The notes below the pieces were generated by a model. That model was not told the origin of the DNA. It made no database searches and saw nothing but the letters and a program-made list of their open reading frames with translations. A DNA stretch of 64,000 bases from assembly GCF_003049525.1 (NCBI RefSeq), contig NZ_PYWL01000007.1, forward strand, positions 168,663 through 232,662, in the 5' to 3' direction. Of this stretch, positions 1-8,535 are shown piece after piece. Every line of letters begins with the position of its first letter. Positions within the stretch are counted from its first letter, which is position 1. Position numbers and translations under genes: made by a program. Source of the stretch: Lysinibacillus fusiformis (lineage in GTDB: Bacteria; Bacillota; Bacilli; Bacillales_A; Planococcaceae).

Positions 1-1
1 A

Positions 2-676
2 GTTGGTTTATCTGTTGTCATGATGATATTTACAGGACTTGCCTCCACATTAAGCTATATGAAATCAAAAACGGTGGATTATAAAACTGGCTATATATTT
101 TTTATCGGCAGTATTCCAGGCTCTATTTTGGGCGCTTGGGTTAATAAAGGTTTAGATTTACCATCCTTCAATTTATACTTTGGTATTTTGCTTATTATTT
201 TATCGATTATTTTACTTGTACGCGACAAATTGAAGCCTGTAAAATGGTTTGTGAAAAATGGTCTGCAACAAGAATTTACGGATGCCGAAGGGAAAACCTT
301 TGTCTACGGATATCCGATTTGGTTTGCGATTTTATTTACGTTCGGGGTGGGCTTTGCCTCGGGGCTATTTGGTATAGGTGGAGGCTCAATGATTGTGCCG
401 GCTATGATTATTTTGTTCTTATTTCCCCCACATGTAGCAGTAGCAACTTCGATGTTTTTAGTGTTTTTAACGTCTCTTGTTAATACGGCCAGCCATGTAT
501 ATTTGGGGCATGTTCCATGGCTTTATACAATTCCTGTCATACCAGGAGCCTTTATTGGTGCGAAGCTTGGTGCGGCGTTAAATAAAAAAATTAAATCAGA
601 TACGCTTGTACTGGTTCTTCGAATTATTTTATTATTATTAGGAATTCGTTCCATCGTTGAAGGGATATTGGCTTAA
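2..676 (+). CDS. TauE/SafE-family membrane permease (YunE-like), 5' end outside window
   Basis: The reading frame is open to the window edge, so this is the C-terminal part of an integral membrane protein. TauE/SafE (old DUF81) proteins have seven or eight membrane helices and are associated with export or uptake of sulfite, sulfoacetate or related anions; the substrate here is not known. The sequence shows several hydrophobic helices and the family's glycine-rich turn SGLFGIGGGS, followed by a helix with PAMIILFLFPP. The next gene is a YunD-type nucleotidase, matching the B. subtilis yunE-yunD neighbourhood. Family call is firm, substrate is not. Confidence 0.85.
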   Translation, partial: VGLSVVMMIFTGLASTLSYMKSKTVDYKTGYIFFIGSIPGSILGAWVNKGLDLPSFNLYFGILLIILSIILLVRDKLKPVKWFVKNGLQQEFTDAEGKTFVYGYPIWFAILFTFGVGFASGLFGIGGGSMIVPAMIILFLFPPHVAVATSMFLVFLTSLVNTASHVYLGHVPWLYTIPVIPGAFIGAKLGAALNKKIKSDTLVLVLRIILLLLGIRSIVEGILA

Positions 677-712
677 TCGGCTAGACTAGCTAATGAAAAT
701 GAGGTGGCTTTA

Positions 713-2077
713 ATGCTTGAAAAAATCCATATTTTTCACACAAATGATTTGCATAGTCATTTTAAGTATTGGCCACGAATGCAAAGCTATGTGAAAGAGG
801 AGCGCAACAATCTAGCGAGAATAGGGGAAACGAGTTATTTGTTTGATGTGGGAGATCATTTAGATCGCTCTAATATTTATACTGAAGCGACAATCGGTAA
901 GGGGAATGTACAATTACTGAACGAGGCAGAATATGATGTAGTGACAATTGGGAACAATGAGGGCATTACATTGTCTCATAATGAGCTTTTTCATTTATAT
1001 GATGATGCAAATTTTGATGTCGTCGTAGGTAATATTGATGCGGTTAATGGGAGAAATCCAGCCTGGCTGAAGCCCTATGTGGTGCTTACAACAGAGAAGG
1101 GAACGAAGCTAGGGATAATTGCAGCCACGGCTATGTTTGACGTGTATTATGAGGCGTTAAATTGGCAGTTGGTTGAAGCGCGTAGCACACTTCTTCGTTT
1201 AGCCCATCAACTACGTAAAGAGGTCGATATTGTTTTATGCCTCTCACATTTAGGGATAACCGAAGACGAGCTATTAGCGGAGGAATGTCCAGAAATTGAT
1301 GTCATATTCGGTTCTCATACACATCATGTCTTGCCAGAAGGGAAACTTGTCAATGGTGTTTTATTGACAGGTGGCGGGAAATTTGGACAATATACAGGAC
1401 ATCTTGTTATCGAATATGATAAAAAAATGAGGAAAATTGTTGAAAAAAAGGATACTTTAATTCATAATAAGGACTTGCCAAATATCCAAAACGAACAGCA
1501 AATTGTACAATCCCTAGAGGATGAAGGAATTAGAATACTGGATACACCAGTATTTACGACCGAAAAATCTTATAATAAGGAATGGTTCCACTACTCACAG
1601 TTATCTGATTTATTTGCACATGCTATTTTAGAAAAAAGTGGTGCTGACTGTGCCTTGTTTAATGCAGGAATTTTTTTAGATGGCCTCCCAAAAGGAAATG
1701 TGACTGCATTAGATGTGCATCGGATTTTTCCACATCCTATTAATTTATGTACAATTGAATTATCCGTTACGGAAATAAAGGAAATTTATATGCAATCCAA
1801 AAATGAAGAATGGCCCTATATTGAATTAAAAGGATTAGGGTTTAGAGGTGTAATTTTTGGAAAAATGTTGACATATGGTTTTTCCATGAACGACAATCGT
1901 CAGTTATTAATTAATGGAAAGCTGGCAGATAATAATCACATTTATAAACTTGTAACTTTAGATTTGTTTACTTTTGGATATTTTTATCCAAGTTTCAAAT
2001 ATGCAAAGAAGCAATATATATTACCAGAATTTTTACGGAACATTATGATAGATTATGGTCAAAGTTTCTTTAAGTAA
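713..2077 (+). CDS. yunD: Metallophosphoesterase / 5'-nucleotidase family protein (YunD)
   Basis: The family hydrolyses nucleotides or other phosphoesters with a dimetal centre. The N-terminus has the expected HTNDLHSHF motif, followed by DVGDHLDRS, a GNNEG metal-ligand motif and GSHTHHVL, so the N-terminal catalytic domain (about residues 1-240) is complete. The C-terminal part (about 270-450) corresponds to the 5'-nucleotidase C-terminal domain. No signal peptide is seen, so it is probably cytoplasmic like YunD. A GTG nine bases upstream is in frame, but GAGGTGG at 701-707 is well placed only for the ATG at 713. Physiological substrate is unknown. Confidence 0.85.
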   Translation: MLEKIHIFHTNDLHSHFKYWPRMQSYVKEERNNLARIGETSYLFDVGDHLDRSNIYTEATIGKGNVQLLNEAEYDVVTIGNNEGITLSHNELFHLYDDANFDVVVGNIDAVNGRNPAWLKPYVVLTTEKGTKLGIIAATAMFDVYYEALNWQLVEARSTLLRLAHQLRKEVDIVLCLSHLGITEDELLAEECPEIDVIFGSHTHHVLPEGKLVNGVLLTGGGKFGQYTGHLVIEYDKKMRKIVEKKDTLIHNKDLPNIQNEQQIVQSLEDEGIRILDTPVFTTEKSYNKEWFHYSQLSDLFAHAILEKSGADCALFNAGIFLDGLPKGNVTALDVHRIFPHPINLCTIELSVTEIKEIYMQSKNEEWPYIELKGLGFRGVIFGKMLTYGFSMNDNRQLLINGKLADNNHIYKLVTLDLFTFGYFYPSFKYAKKQYILPEFLRNIMIDYGQSFFK

Positions 2078-2113
2078 TAGCGTTAGCTTAAAGAATAGAT
2101 TGGGGAAGAAATC

Positions 2114-3223
2114 ATGCGATTAATTTCAATCGATGTATTAAAAGAAGGAATGGTATTAGGCAGAACCATTTGGAATGAGGCGGGGCATCCGCTTTTAAAG
2201 AAGGATGTCATCATTAATGACCGCATTATTCAGAGACTTCAACAGTTAAATACACATTACCTATACATTGACGATGATATTTCGGAGGGCATTGAAGTAG
2301 AAGAAACTGTGCCACCTGCGATGCGAAATAAAGTCATTACAACAATTAAAGATTCATTTCAATCAATCGATGGTTTAAATTCAGTAAATGCCTCTTATAT
2401 ATTAGATCAACAATCAAAGACAATTGTCTCGATTGTAGATGAACTACTTTCTGCTGTTACTGGAAATGATGAAATATTAACGATATTAACAGATGCTTAT
2501 TTATTTGATGAGTATTTATATCAACACTCCTTCCAAGTGACACTTTACTCGATAGCCATCGCCAAAGAGCTCGGCTACTCTGCTGAGGATTTACGGTTAG
2601 TAGGGATTGGTGCATTACTACATGATGTAGGTAAACTAATGGTACCAAAAGATATCCTAACAAAACCAGGTCGTCTAACTAATGAAGAATTTGAAGCGAT
2701 GAAAATGCACGCCCGCTATGGCTTTGATTTATTACGCAATTTACATTCTATTTCATTGCTAGTGGCCCATTGCGCTTTTCAACATCATGAGCGTATTGAT
2801 GGAAGTGGTTACCCACGAGGATTAGTTGATTTTGAAATTCACCCATTTGCCAAAATTATTGGCGTAGCCGATGTCTTTGACGCGGTTACAACGAATCGAG
2901 TATATCGTGAAAAAATGCTTCCTTCACAAGGACTAGCTATTGTAGAGGCAGGCTCCGGTACGCTATATGATGCTCGCATCGTAAAAGCGCTTAAAAGGGC
3001 TGTCGTTCATTATCCAAATGGCGTTATCTTAAAATTATCAGATGGTCGACGTGGCATTGTATCTAGACAAAACCCATTGGATGCAGCATTACCATGGATT
3101 CGTATTTTTGAGGAGCAAAATCAACTGCTCGCAGCTACATATGAAATTAATTTAGTGGACTATCCAAATGTTTTAATTGAAAATGTTGAGACGGATTATA
3201 TGGTTCCTGCAAAGGTAGAATAA
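2114..3223 (+). CDS. HD-GYP domain protein, probable cyclic-di-GMP phosphodiesterase
   Basis: HD-GYP proteins are metal-dependent phosphodiesterases that usually degrade cyclic di-GMP. The HD pair lies in LLHDVGK at residues 170-171 and the HHERIDGSGYP signature at about 224-234, so the catalytic motifs are intact. The N-terminal 120 residues are a separate small domain without membrane segments; no receiver domain is evident, making this a soluble enzyme. It lies between yunD and yunB, where B. subtilis has no HD-GYP gene. A strong intrinsic terminator begins 5 bases after the stop codon. Confidence 0.88.
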   Translation: MRLISIDVLKEGMVLGRTIWNEAGHPLLKKDVIINDRIIQRLQQLNTHYLYIDDDISEGIEVEETVPPAMRNKVITTIKDSFQSIDGLNSVNASYILDQQSKTIVSIVDELLSAVTGNDEILTILTDAYLFDEYLYQHSFQVTLYSIAIAKELGYSAEDLRLVGIGALLHDVGKLMVPKDILTKPGRLTNEEFEAMKMHARYGFDLLRNLHSISLLVAHCAFQHHERIDGSGYPRGLVDFEIHPFAKIIGVADVFDAVTTNRVYREKMLPSQGLAIVEAGSGTLYDARIVKALKRAVVHYPNGVILKLSDGRRGIVSRQNPLDAALPWIRIFEEQNQLLAATYEINLVDYPNVLIENVETDYMVPAKVE

Positions 3224-3227
3224 AATA

Positions 3228-3269
3228 CTCCTCCTGTTCATACGTTATGGAACAGGAGGAGATTTTTTT
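3228..3269 (+). terminator. Intrinsic terminator overlapping the yunB translation start
   Basis: A perfect 12-bp stem (CTCCTCCTGTTC at 3228-3239 pairing with GAACAGGAGGAG at 3250-3261) with a 10-base loop is followed by seven T residues at 3263-3269. The 3' arm contains the AGGAGGAG that serves as the yunB ribosome-binding site, and the T tract runs into the TTG start codon. Confidence 0.85.
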
Positions 3270-4044
3270 GTTTTTCCCTCGAAAAAGGATGAAATTGCGC
3301 TCTTATAATAAACGGGGAATACGTCTTAATCGATTAACCATTTTAATTGTTAGTATGGTTGTTTGTCTTATATTATTTATTTATTATTTAAATGAACGGC
3401 TCATGCCCACCTATTTGCAATATGCAGAGGTACAAACTACAAAAATTGCATCATATGTAGTAAGTAAAGCCATTAACTCAAGAACCTCCAATGTATTAGA
3501 TGTAAATGATATCATTGAAGATATTCCTCCAGGTAGTTCTGATATGATGACGACAAAGTTTAATACGGAAATTATTAATCGTGTACGAGCGGAGACATTA
3601 GAGCTTGTAAAAATGTATTTAGAGCAGGCAGAACAAGGAGAGCTATCACATTTGCCTGAATTAGATAATGTTGAATATGATATTAACAGAATTCAGGATG
3701 GCGATGGCATTGTCTTTTTTGTACCGCTCGGGCAAGCCGCGAATATTCCTTTGCTCGGAAATTTAGGACCAAAAATCCCTATACGATTCCATGTGATCGG
3801 AAATGTCCATAGTAATGTCACCTCATCCATTCAAGAATTTGGGATTAATAGTGCGTATGTAGAAGTGGGCATTCATTTAGAGGTAAATGTCCAAATTATT
3901 GTTCCGTTTGCAAGTAAATCCTCAACCGTTGCACAGGATATTCCTGTAGCTATGGGGTTAACTAGAGGTCCAGTCCCGAACATCTATACCAATAGTAGTG
4001 ATGCGCCTCAACCATCCATTGAAATACCTGTGCCATTTAAATAG
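3268..4044 (+). CDS. yunB: Sporulation protein YunB
   Basis: YunB is made in the mother cell under SigE in B. subtilis and is needed for efficient sporulation; its biochemical role is unclear. The protein has a basic N-terminus, one membrane helix at about residues 25-45 (LTILIVSMVVCLILFIYYL) and an extracytoplasmic domain, as in the family. TTG at 3268 is chosen because AGGAGGAG at 3254-3261 sits six bases upstream; an ATG at 3247 lies inside the terminator loop and lacks a binding site, and ATG 3289 has none at proper distance. Its promoter must lie inside the HD-GYP gene or escape the overlapping terminator. Confidence 0.85.
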   Translation: MFFPRKRMKLRSYNKRGIRLNRLTILIVSMVVCLILFIYYLNERLMPTYLQYAEVQTTKIASYVVSKAINSRTSNVLDVNDIIEDIPPGSSDMMTTKFNTEIINRVRAETLELVKMYLEQAEQGELSHLPELDNVEYDINRIQDGDGIVFFVPLGQAANIPLLGNLGPKIPIRFHVIGNVHSNVTSSIQEFGINSAYVEVGIHLEVNVQIIVPFASKSSTVAQDIPVAMGLTRGPVPNIYTNSSDAPQPSIEIPVPFK

Positions 4045-4089
4045 AAATGTTTACTGTGATAGTTGTTGGAGTTCATTTATTATGTTACA

Positions 4090-4118
4090 TTGACAACAGT
4101 GAAGATAGTTAATATAAA
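4090..4118 (+). promoter_or_regulatory. Sigma-A promoter for lipA
   Basis: TTGACA at 4090-4095 and TATAAA at 4113-4118 are separated by 17 bases. Transcription would start near 4125, downstream of the ATG at 4121, which supports the later lipA start. Confidence 0.75.
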
Positions 4119-4150
4119 AAATGCATATTTTTGATAGGGGCGATATCCGT

Positions 4151-5068
4151 ATGACATCTTGTAAACCTACAAGTAAAGAAGAACATTTAAGAAAACCAGA
4201 CTGGCTAAAAATAAAACTAAACACTAATGATGAATATAAAGGTCTTAAGAAGCTAATGCGTGAGAAAAATCTTCATACGGTTTGTGAAGAGGCTCGCTGT
4301 CCAAATATTCATGAATGCTGGGGAGAAAGACGTACAGCTACAATGATGATTCTTGGTTCGGTTTGTACACGTGCTTGTCGATTTTGTGCAGTAAAAACAG
4401 GGTTACCCAATGAATTAGACTTGGCAGAGCCAGAACGTGTTGCAGATTCAGTAGCAATTATGAACCTAAAGCACGTTGTCATTACTATGGTAGCGCGTGA
4501 CGATTTAAAAGATGGCGGAGCGGAAGTATTAGCAGAAACAGTCCGTGCTATTCGCCGTAAAAGTCCTTTCACATCTGTTGAAGTATTACCATCCGATTTA
4601 GGTGGTATGAAGGAAAATCTTCAAATGTTAATGGATGCGAAGCCAGATATTCTAAATCATAATATTGAAACCGTGCGTCGTTTAACACCAAGAGTACGTG
4701 CTCGTGCAAAATACGAGCGATCTTTGGAGTTCCTTCGTCTAGCTAAAGAAATGCAACCAGATATTCCGACGAAATCATCTTTAATGATTGGTTTAGGAGA
4801 AACTCATGAAGAAATTTTAGAGGTAATGGATGATTTACGAGCAAATAATGTGGATATCATGACGATTGGTCAATATTTACAGCCTACGAAAAAGCATTTA
4901 GCAGTTAAAAAATATTATTCACCAATAGAGTTTGGGAAACTGCGAAAAATTGCTATGGAAAAAGGCTTTAAACATTGTGAAGCTGGCCCACTTGTACGTA
5001 GTAGTTACCATGCTGACGAACAAGTAAATGCTGCAACAAAAGAACGTCAGTTACAAGCAGAGCTTTAA
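4151..5068 (+). CDS. lipA: Lipoyl synthase LipA
   Basis: Radical-SAM enzyme that inserts two sulfur atoms into protein-bound octanoyl groups to make lipoate for 2-oxoacid dehydrogenases and the glycine cleavage system. Both iron-sulfur cluster motifs are present: the auxiliary-cluster set [12 protein letters not shown] and the radical-[11 protein letters not shown]. The conserved C-terminal RSSYHADEQ is also present. Length of 305 residues is normal. An in-frame ATG at 4121 was rejected because AGGGG at 4136-4140 and the upstream promoter fit ATG 4151, and the family N-terminus starts there. Position after yunB and before yutD matches B. subtilis. Confidence 0.96.
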   Translation: MTSCKPTSKEEHLRKPDWLKIKLNTNDEYKGLKKLMREKNLHTVCEEARCPNIHECWGERRTATMMILGSVCTRACRFCAVKTGLPNELDLAEPERVADSVAIMNLKHVVITMVARDDLKDGGAEVLAETVRAIRRKSPFTSVEVLPSDLGGMKENLQMLMDAKPDILNHNIETVRRLTPRVRARAKYERSLEFLRLAKEMQPDIPTKSSLMIGLGETHEEILEVMDDLRANNVDIMTIGQYLQPTKKHLAVKKYYSPIEFGKLRKIAMEKGFKHCEAGPLVRSSYHADEQVNAATKERQLQAEL

Positions 5069-5100
5069 GCGTCAAGGATGAACAAGAGGGTGGTGTCACT

Positions 5101-5451
5101 TTGATCATAGTTGAAGGATTGGAATATGAACTATTAAAAGATTTTCGTGAAGCCTTTCAGGAAGAAGTTTTTCAGGAAAGGTATTCCGATATATTGGCTA
5201 GATATGATTATATAGTAGGTGATTGGGGCTATAACCAATTACGTTTAAAGGGCTTTTTTGATGATAAAAATCAAAAGTCGACTTTTGATACGAAAATAAG
5301 TACGCTTCAAGATTATTTATACGAGTATTGCAATTTTGGCTGCGCTTATTTTGTTTTACGTAAAACAGGAAAAGTTATGAAACCGCCAGAGGTGTTGGAT
5401 GCGAATGAAGTAACAGCGCAACCAAACGACCAAGAACCATTGGCAGAATAA
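5101..5451 (+). CDS. yutD: YutD family protein (DUF1027)
   Basis: Small soluble conserved Firmicutes protein of unknown biochemical role that is almost always next to lipA in Bacillus relatives, as here (32 bases downstream). Core features seen are the DYIVGDWGYNQLRLKGF stretch and the acidic, low-complexity C-terminus. The start is TTG with GGTGGT upstream. It probably shares the lipA transcript, ending at the hairpin that follows. Confidence 0.85.
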   Translation: MIIVEGLEYELLKDFREAFQEEVFQERYSDILARYDYIVGDWGYNQLRLKGFFDDKNQKSTFDTKISTLQDYLYEYCNFGCAYFVLRKTGKVMKPPEVLDANEVTAQPNDQEPLAE

Positions 5452-5458
5452 AGGGAAG

Positions 5459-5489
5459 AAACTTGATGCGATATGCATCAAGTTTTTTT
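5459..5489 (+). terminator. Intrinsic terminator after lipA-yutD
   Basis: An 11-bp stem (AAACTTGATGC at 5459-5469 with GCATCAAGTTT at 5475-5485) has a five-base loop and is followed by a long T tract. Confidence 0.88.
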
Positions 5490-5561
5490 CTTTTTTTTAT
5501 TAGCTTTTGTATGATTGGGGAATAATAAAGCTCAAAACAGCTAATTAAAGGTGAGATACAA

Positions 5562-6089
5562 ATGAAAAGAGCCGTCTTTTTAGACCGTGATGGTGTAATC
5601 AATGAAGTATTAACAACACGCGTTAAATTTGTTAATAAGCCTAGAGATTTATACTTTTTACCACAAGTTTCAGAAGCCATTCGCAAATTAAATAAACACT
5701 TTGACTATATTTTTGTTGTGACAAATCAAGGGGGTGTTGGTTTAGGCTTTATGAGTGAAAGAGGCTTGCAAAAAATACATGAGCATATGGTCAAGGTGCT
5801 AAAGAAAAACGGTGCCATTATTCATGAAGTAGTTTATTGTCCACATAAGCCTAAGTCAGGCTGTGCCTGTAGAAAACCTAATAGTAAACTAATTATTGAT
5901 TTAGGAAAAAAATATAATATTGATTTATCGAAATCCTATATGGTGGGTGATACGGATACAGATATTATAGCGGGAAAACAAGCAGGTACAAAGGGCGTGT
6001 TTTTAGGCGAGGATGACCCGTTAGCAGATGCAATTTTTCCTGATTTGATGAGCGCTGCTCGGTGGATAATAAAGGATGCAACAGCTTGA
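5562..6089 (+). CDS. HAD-IIIA phosphatase of the heptose-bisphosphate (GmhB) type
   Basis: The GmhB group removes a phosphate from D-glycero-manno-heptose 1,7-bisphosphate; relatives act on histidinol phosphate. All HAD motifs are present: FLDRDGVINE near the N-terminus, VTNQGGVGLG, and GDTDTDIIAG. The zinc-binding loop typical of GmhB (CPHKPKSGCACRKPN) is intact. Length of 175 residues is normal. No other heptose or surface-polysaccharide genes are nearby, so a role in heptose synthesis is unproven and it may be a more general sugar phosphatase. Start ATG follows AAAGGTGAGATAC. Confidence 0.8.
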   Translation: MKRAVFLDRDGVINEVLTTRVKFVNKPRDLYFLPQVSEAIRKLNKHFDYIFVVTNQGGVGLGFMSERGLQKIHEHMVKVLKKNGAIIHEVVYCPHKPKSGCACRKPNSKLIIDLGKKYNIDLSKSYMVGDTDTDIIAGKQAGTKGVFLGEDDPLADAIFPDLMSAARWIIKDATA

Positions 6090-6151
6090 GAAAAGAAGCT
6101 ACAAGAAGTATAAAACGTTGAAAAAAGGATAATTTATGAGTGGAGGTGATG

Positions 6152-6334
6152 ATGTTGACGAAGGATAAGCGCAATAAAAAGCCCCTAGATCGTGAAGAAT
6201 ATGGATATGGTTTTGATATTAGTGTAGATGATTTAGGCGTGATTGGTCAAAATAACGAAGCGAAAAAGCAAAATAATAATGAAAATAAAGACAAGCCACA
6301 TAATAAAGATAATCCATCCACGCTCAATAAATAA
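6152..6334 (+). CDS. Small hydrophilic protein, function unknown
   Basis: No family is recognised. The roughly 60-residue product is highly charged, with a central EEYGYGFDISVDDLG segment and an Asn/Lys-rich tail that is likely disordered; there is no membrane segment. A strong GGAGGTG at 6142-6148 supports translation. ATG 6149, ATG 6152 and TTG 6155 are all in frame, and 6152 or 6155 fit the spacing. It follows the HAD phosphatase by about 60 bases and has its own terminator, so it is likely a real gene. Confidence 0.6.
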   Translation: MLTKDKRNKKPLDREEYGYGFDISVDDLGVIGQNNEAKKQNNNENKDKPHNKDNPSTLNK

Positions 6335-6345
6335 TCGATCTTAAA

Positions 6346-6387
6346 AGATTTCGCAAAAGCCAACTGGTGAGCGGAATTTTTTTATCT
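6346..6387 (+). terminator. Probable intrinsic terminator
   Basis: AGATTTCGC at 6346-6354 pairs with GCGGAATTT at 6371-6379 through two wobble pairs. Seven or more T residues follow. It is weaker than other hairpins in the window. Confidence 0.5.
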
Positions 6388-6432
6388 TGATTGATTCACA
6401 AAAAATGCTCGTGCAATATAATAATGTCCTAC

Positions 6433-6459
6433 AAAAAAACACCCTGTAAAAAGGGTGTT
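6433..6459 (-). terminator. Intrinsic terminator of the DUF3055 gene
   Basis: Read on the minus strand, AACACCC (6453-6459) pairs with GGGTGTT (6438-6444) and is followed by seven T residues. The stem overlaps the stop codon of the gene. Confidence 0.75.
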
Positions 6460-6724
6460 AGTTCAATAGCTCACGTAAATATTCTCGAAGTTCCTCGGTT
6501 TCGTCCTCTGTACGATTGTATACATGTTCTAAGTAGCCAGGCTCTTCTACATCATCAGGGCCAATAATCGCAAATCGACCAAATTGTATATCCATGACAA
6601 GCACTTTCCCAAAGAAGCGGCCAGATTGTAATATCGCTAAATCATAGCGCAGTTTTTTTCCTGCAAAGCTAACAAAGCGAGTTTTTGTATCTTCTACATC
6701 ATCATATAAAAAAAAACGTTCCAT
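6458..6724 (-). CDS. DUF3055 family protein
   Basis: Short soluble protein (88 residues) of a family confined to Bacillales and of unknown function. The family's conserved block is visible: FFLYDDVEDTKTRFVSF at the N-terminus and RFFGKVLVMDIQ then FAIIGPDDVEEPGYLEH. It is transcribed on its own, opposite to its neighbours, as in other Bacillus genomes where it lies beside yutD/yutE. An AAGGAGAT sequence precedes the ATG. Confidence 0.78.
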   Translation of the reverse strand: MERFFLYDDVEDTKTRFVSFAGKKLRYDLAILQSGRFFGKVLVMDIQFGRFAIIGPDDVEEPGYLEHVYNRTEDETEELREYLRELLN

Positions 6725-6812
6725 CTTTTAATCTCCTTCCAGTCCTATAGTTATGGTACTATAGAAGAGAAAAGACTATCAACTTTTAAAGATTTGAATG
6801 GGGGCTTTCCTT

Positions 6813-7265
6813 GTGTATTTTGTAGATCGTAATAAAATCACAAAAAATTTACAGTACTTAGATGGGCTATTAGCCATTTTGGAGACAGAGAATAACTGGT
6901 CTCAAAATGATATAAAGAAATTAGCTATCGAGCGAATTGGTCACAACATTATGGAGTCAATGATGGATGTAGGAAATTTAATGATTGACGGTTTCATAAT
7001 GCGCGACCCAGGAAGCTACGAGGATATTATTGATATATTAGTCGATGAAAAAGTCGTAGTTGCTGAAATGGAGGCACCATATAAAGCAGTTGTTGGCTTG
7101 CGTAAAATGCTAGTACGCGAGTTTATAGAGGTAGATATCGATGAAGTTGTCCACGTACTTACAGCCAATTTATCGGCATTAAAGCAATTTTCGCCTGCAG
7201 TCCATAGTTATTTAACAAATGAGCTAGGTCCAGTTTCTGCCTTTTTACCAGAGGATCATCAATGA
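6813..7265 (+). CDS. yutE: YutE, HepT-like (DUF86) protein
   Basis: DUF86/HepT proteins include the toxin half of HEPN-MNT toxin-antitoxin pairs, but YutE is a stand-alone housekeeping-type member. Helical protein with the sequence ERIGHNIMESMMDVGNLMI near residues 40-60; the nuclease motif of active HepT toxins is not clearly present and no MNT nucleotidyltransferase partner is adjacent, so a toxin role is unlikely. GTG 6813 is chosen because the family starts with MYFVDR and GGGGG lies 8 bases upstream; the earlier ATG at 6798 lacks a site. It overlaps yutF by four bases. Confidence 0.78.
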   Translation: MYFVDRNKITKNLQYLDGLLAILETENNWSQNDIKKLAIERIGHNIMESMMDVGNLMIDGFIMRDPGSYEDIIDILVDEKVVVAEMEAPYKAVVGLRKMLVREFIEVDIDEVVHVLTANLSALKQFSPAVHSYLTNELGPVSAFLPEDHQ

Positions 7266-8014
7266 GAGATTATAAGGCCTATTGCTTTGATTTAGACGGC
7301 ACTGTTTATCGTGGAAAGGAAGGGATTTCTTCTGCTGTTGCTTTTATTCATCGCTTACAACAAGCAGGGATCGAGCCATTTTATGTCACAAATAACTCTT
7401 CTAAAACACGTGAACAACTGCAAGATGCTTTAATGTCTATAGGGATTAGTGCACCATTAGAACATATTTATTCAAGTGCGTCCGTCACAGCGAAGTATGT
7501 GGCACTCCATTATACAGGTAAAAAAGTAGCTATGATGGGGTCTGATGGTATTCGTCAGGCATTACTTGATGAAAATATTGTGCCTGTTGAAGATGAAGCA
7601 GATGTATTTGTCATGGGAATTGATCGAACACTTGATTATATGGCACTTGCTAGAGCGACAATATTTGTTCAAAAAGGAGCAGTCTTTATTGCCACAAATC
7701 AGGACATTAAGTTCCCGACAGAATATGGTTTCTTACCAGGAAATGGTTCTTTTGCTCGTTTAGTAGGAGAGGTTGCGGGCGTTGATCCTATTTATATAGG
7801 GAAGCCATCACCTGCTATCCTAGAAGTAATTGCGACAGAACATCATTTTTCTAAAGAAGACATGGTTATGATTGGTGATAATTATGATACGGACATCATG
7901 TGCGGAATTAATTTTGGCTGTGATACAATCCATGTGAATACGGGCGTTACACCCACAAAGGTTGTACAAGAGAAAGAACTTCAACCTACATATATAGTGG
8001 ATGCGTTACAATAA
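7262..8014 (+). CDS. yutF: YutF, NagD-family HAD-IIA sugar/nucleotide phosphatase
   Basis: HAD phosphatase with a C2 cap. Motif I is FDLDGTVYRG near residue 8, motif II is the TNNSS stretch near residue 44, and the C-terminal GDNYDTDIMCG supplies the magnesium-binding aspartates. Length of 250 residues is normal. Family members act on small phosphates such as p-nitrophenyl phosphate or nucleotides; the natural substrate is uncertain. The ATGA overlap with yutE indicates translational coupling. Confidence 0.88.
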   Translation: MRDYKAYCFDLDGTVYRGKEGISSAVAFIHRLQQAGIEPFYVTNNSSKTREQLQDALMSIGISAPLEHIYSSASVTAKYVALHYTGKKVAMMGSDGIRQALLDENIVPVEDEADVFVMGIDRTLDYMALARATIFVQKGAVFIATNQDIKFPTEYGFLPGNGSFARLVGEVAGVDPIYIGKPSPAILEVIATEHHFSKEDMVMIGDNYDTDIMCGINFGCDTIHVNTGVTPTKVVQEKELQPTYIVDALQ

Positions 8015-8020
8015 ATAAAA

Positions 8021-8061
8021 GGATGTTATGCAGATTTTTTAGCATAACATCCATTTTTTTT
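8021..8061 (+). terminator. Intrinsic terminator after yutF
   Basis: An 11-bp perfect stem (GGATGTTATGC at 8021-8031 with GCATAACATCC at 8042-8052) is followed by eight T residues. Confidence 0.9.
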
Positions 8062-8094
8062 GTTCAAATTTATTCATATAGGCGTTTTAGCAAA

Positions 8095-8331
8095 CTACCA
8101 TAAAGGGTTTTCTTCAATAAACTGATAAATGGCTTTCGTTAACGCTTCTGGAGAATCAGCTTCTACTAATTCACCATTGACAATAGCATAAAAAGATTCT
8201 GAGCACTTTGTACAATAACTGAGGCAGCCATATTCCAAAACGTCGATATTCGGATCGCGTTCGAGTACTTCATAAGTTGCTTGAGAGCCATTTGCTAAAT
8301 TACTAATACAAAATTCAACCATTGGATTCAT
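8095..8331 (-). CDS. yuzB: YuzB family protein (DUF1450)
   Basis: Small protein of unknown role with conserved cysteines in EFCISNLANGS, EYGCLSYCTKCSES and the tail. The cysteine pattern suggests metal or thiol chemistry. The family is found beside yutJ and iron-sulfur genes in Bacillus, as here. ATG at 8331 is chosen because GAGGTG lies six bases upstream; a GTG nine bases earlier overlaps that site. Confidence 0.82.
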   Translation of the reverse strand: MNPMVEFCISNLANGSQATYEVLERDPNIDVLEYGCLSYCTKCSESFYAIVNGELVEADSPEALTKAIYQFIEENPLW

Positions 8332-8484
8332 CCATGTCACCTCACCAAAGTAATGCTACTCGGTTTTACGAATTTCGTCAATTATTTAAATTGAAGGTAA
8401 AGAAGTGTTTTTATATAAAACTTTAAGGGAAAACCGTTATTAATTGCTTAAAAATCTATGGAAATGAACATCTTTTCATTTATT

Positions 8485-8502
8485 TTGTGAAATCCTTCAC
8501 AA
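8485..8502 (+). promoter_or_regulatory. Rex-type operator 1 upstream of yutJ
   Basis: TTGTGA-AATCCT-TCACAA is a perfect 6-N6-6 inverted repeat that matches the consensus bound by the NADH-sensing repressor Rex. It lies immediately upstream of the second copy and of the promoter. Confidence 0.75.
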
Positions 8503-8517
8503 ATTTTCATTCTGATA

Positions 8518-8535
8518 TTGTGAAACTTCTCACAA
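8518..8535 (+). promoter_or_regulatory. Rex-type operator 2 overlapping the -35 of yutJ
   Basis: TTGTGA-AACTTC-TCACAA is a second perfect 6-N6-6 inverted repeat, starting exactly 33 bases after the first. Its left half is also the best -35 element, so binding would block RNA polymerase. Confidence 0.78.

Noticed and set aside
4121..4150. Ten-residue longer N-terminus for lipA
   Set aside because: The ATG at 4121 would lie before or at the transcription start and has no ribosome-binding site.
6813..7265. YutE as toxin of a HepT/MNT toxin-antitoxin system
   Set aside because: No nucleotidyltransferase partner is adjacent, and its neighbours are the conserved housekeeping block of Bacillus.
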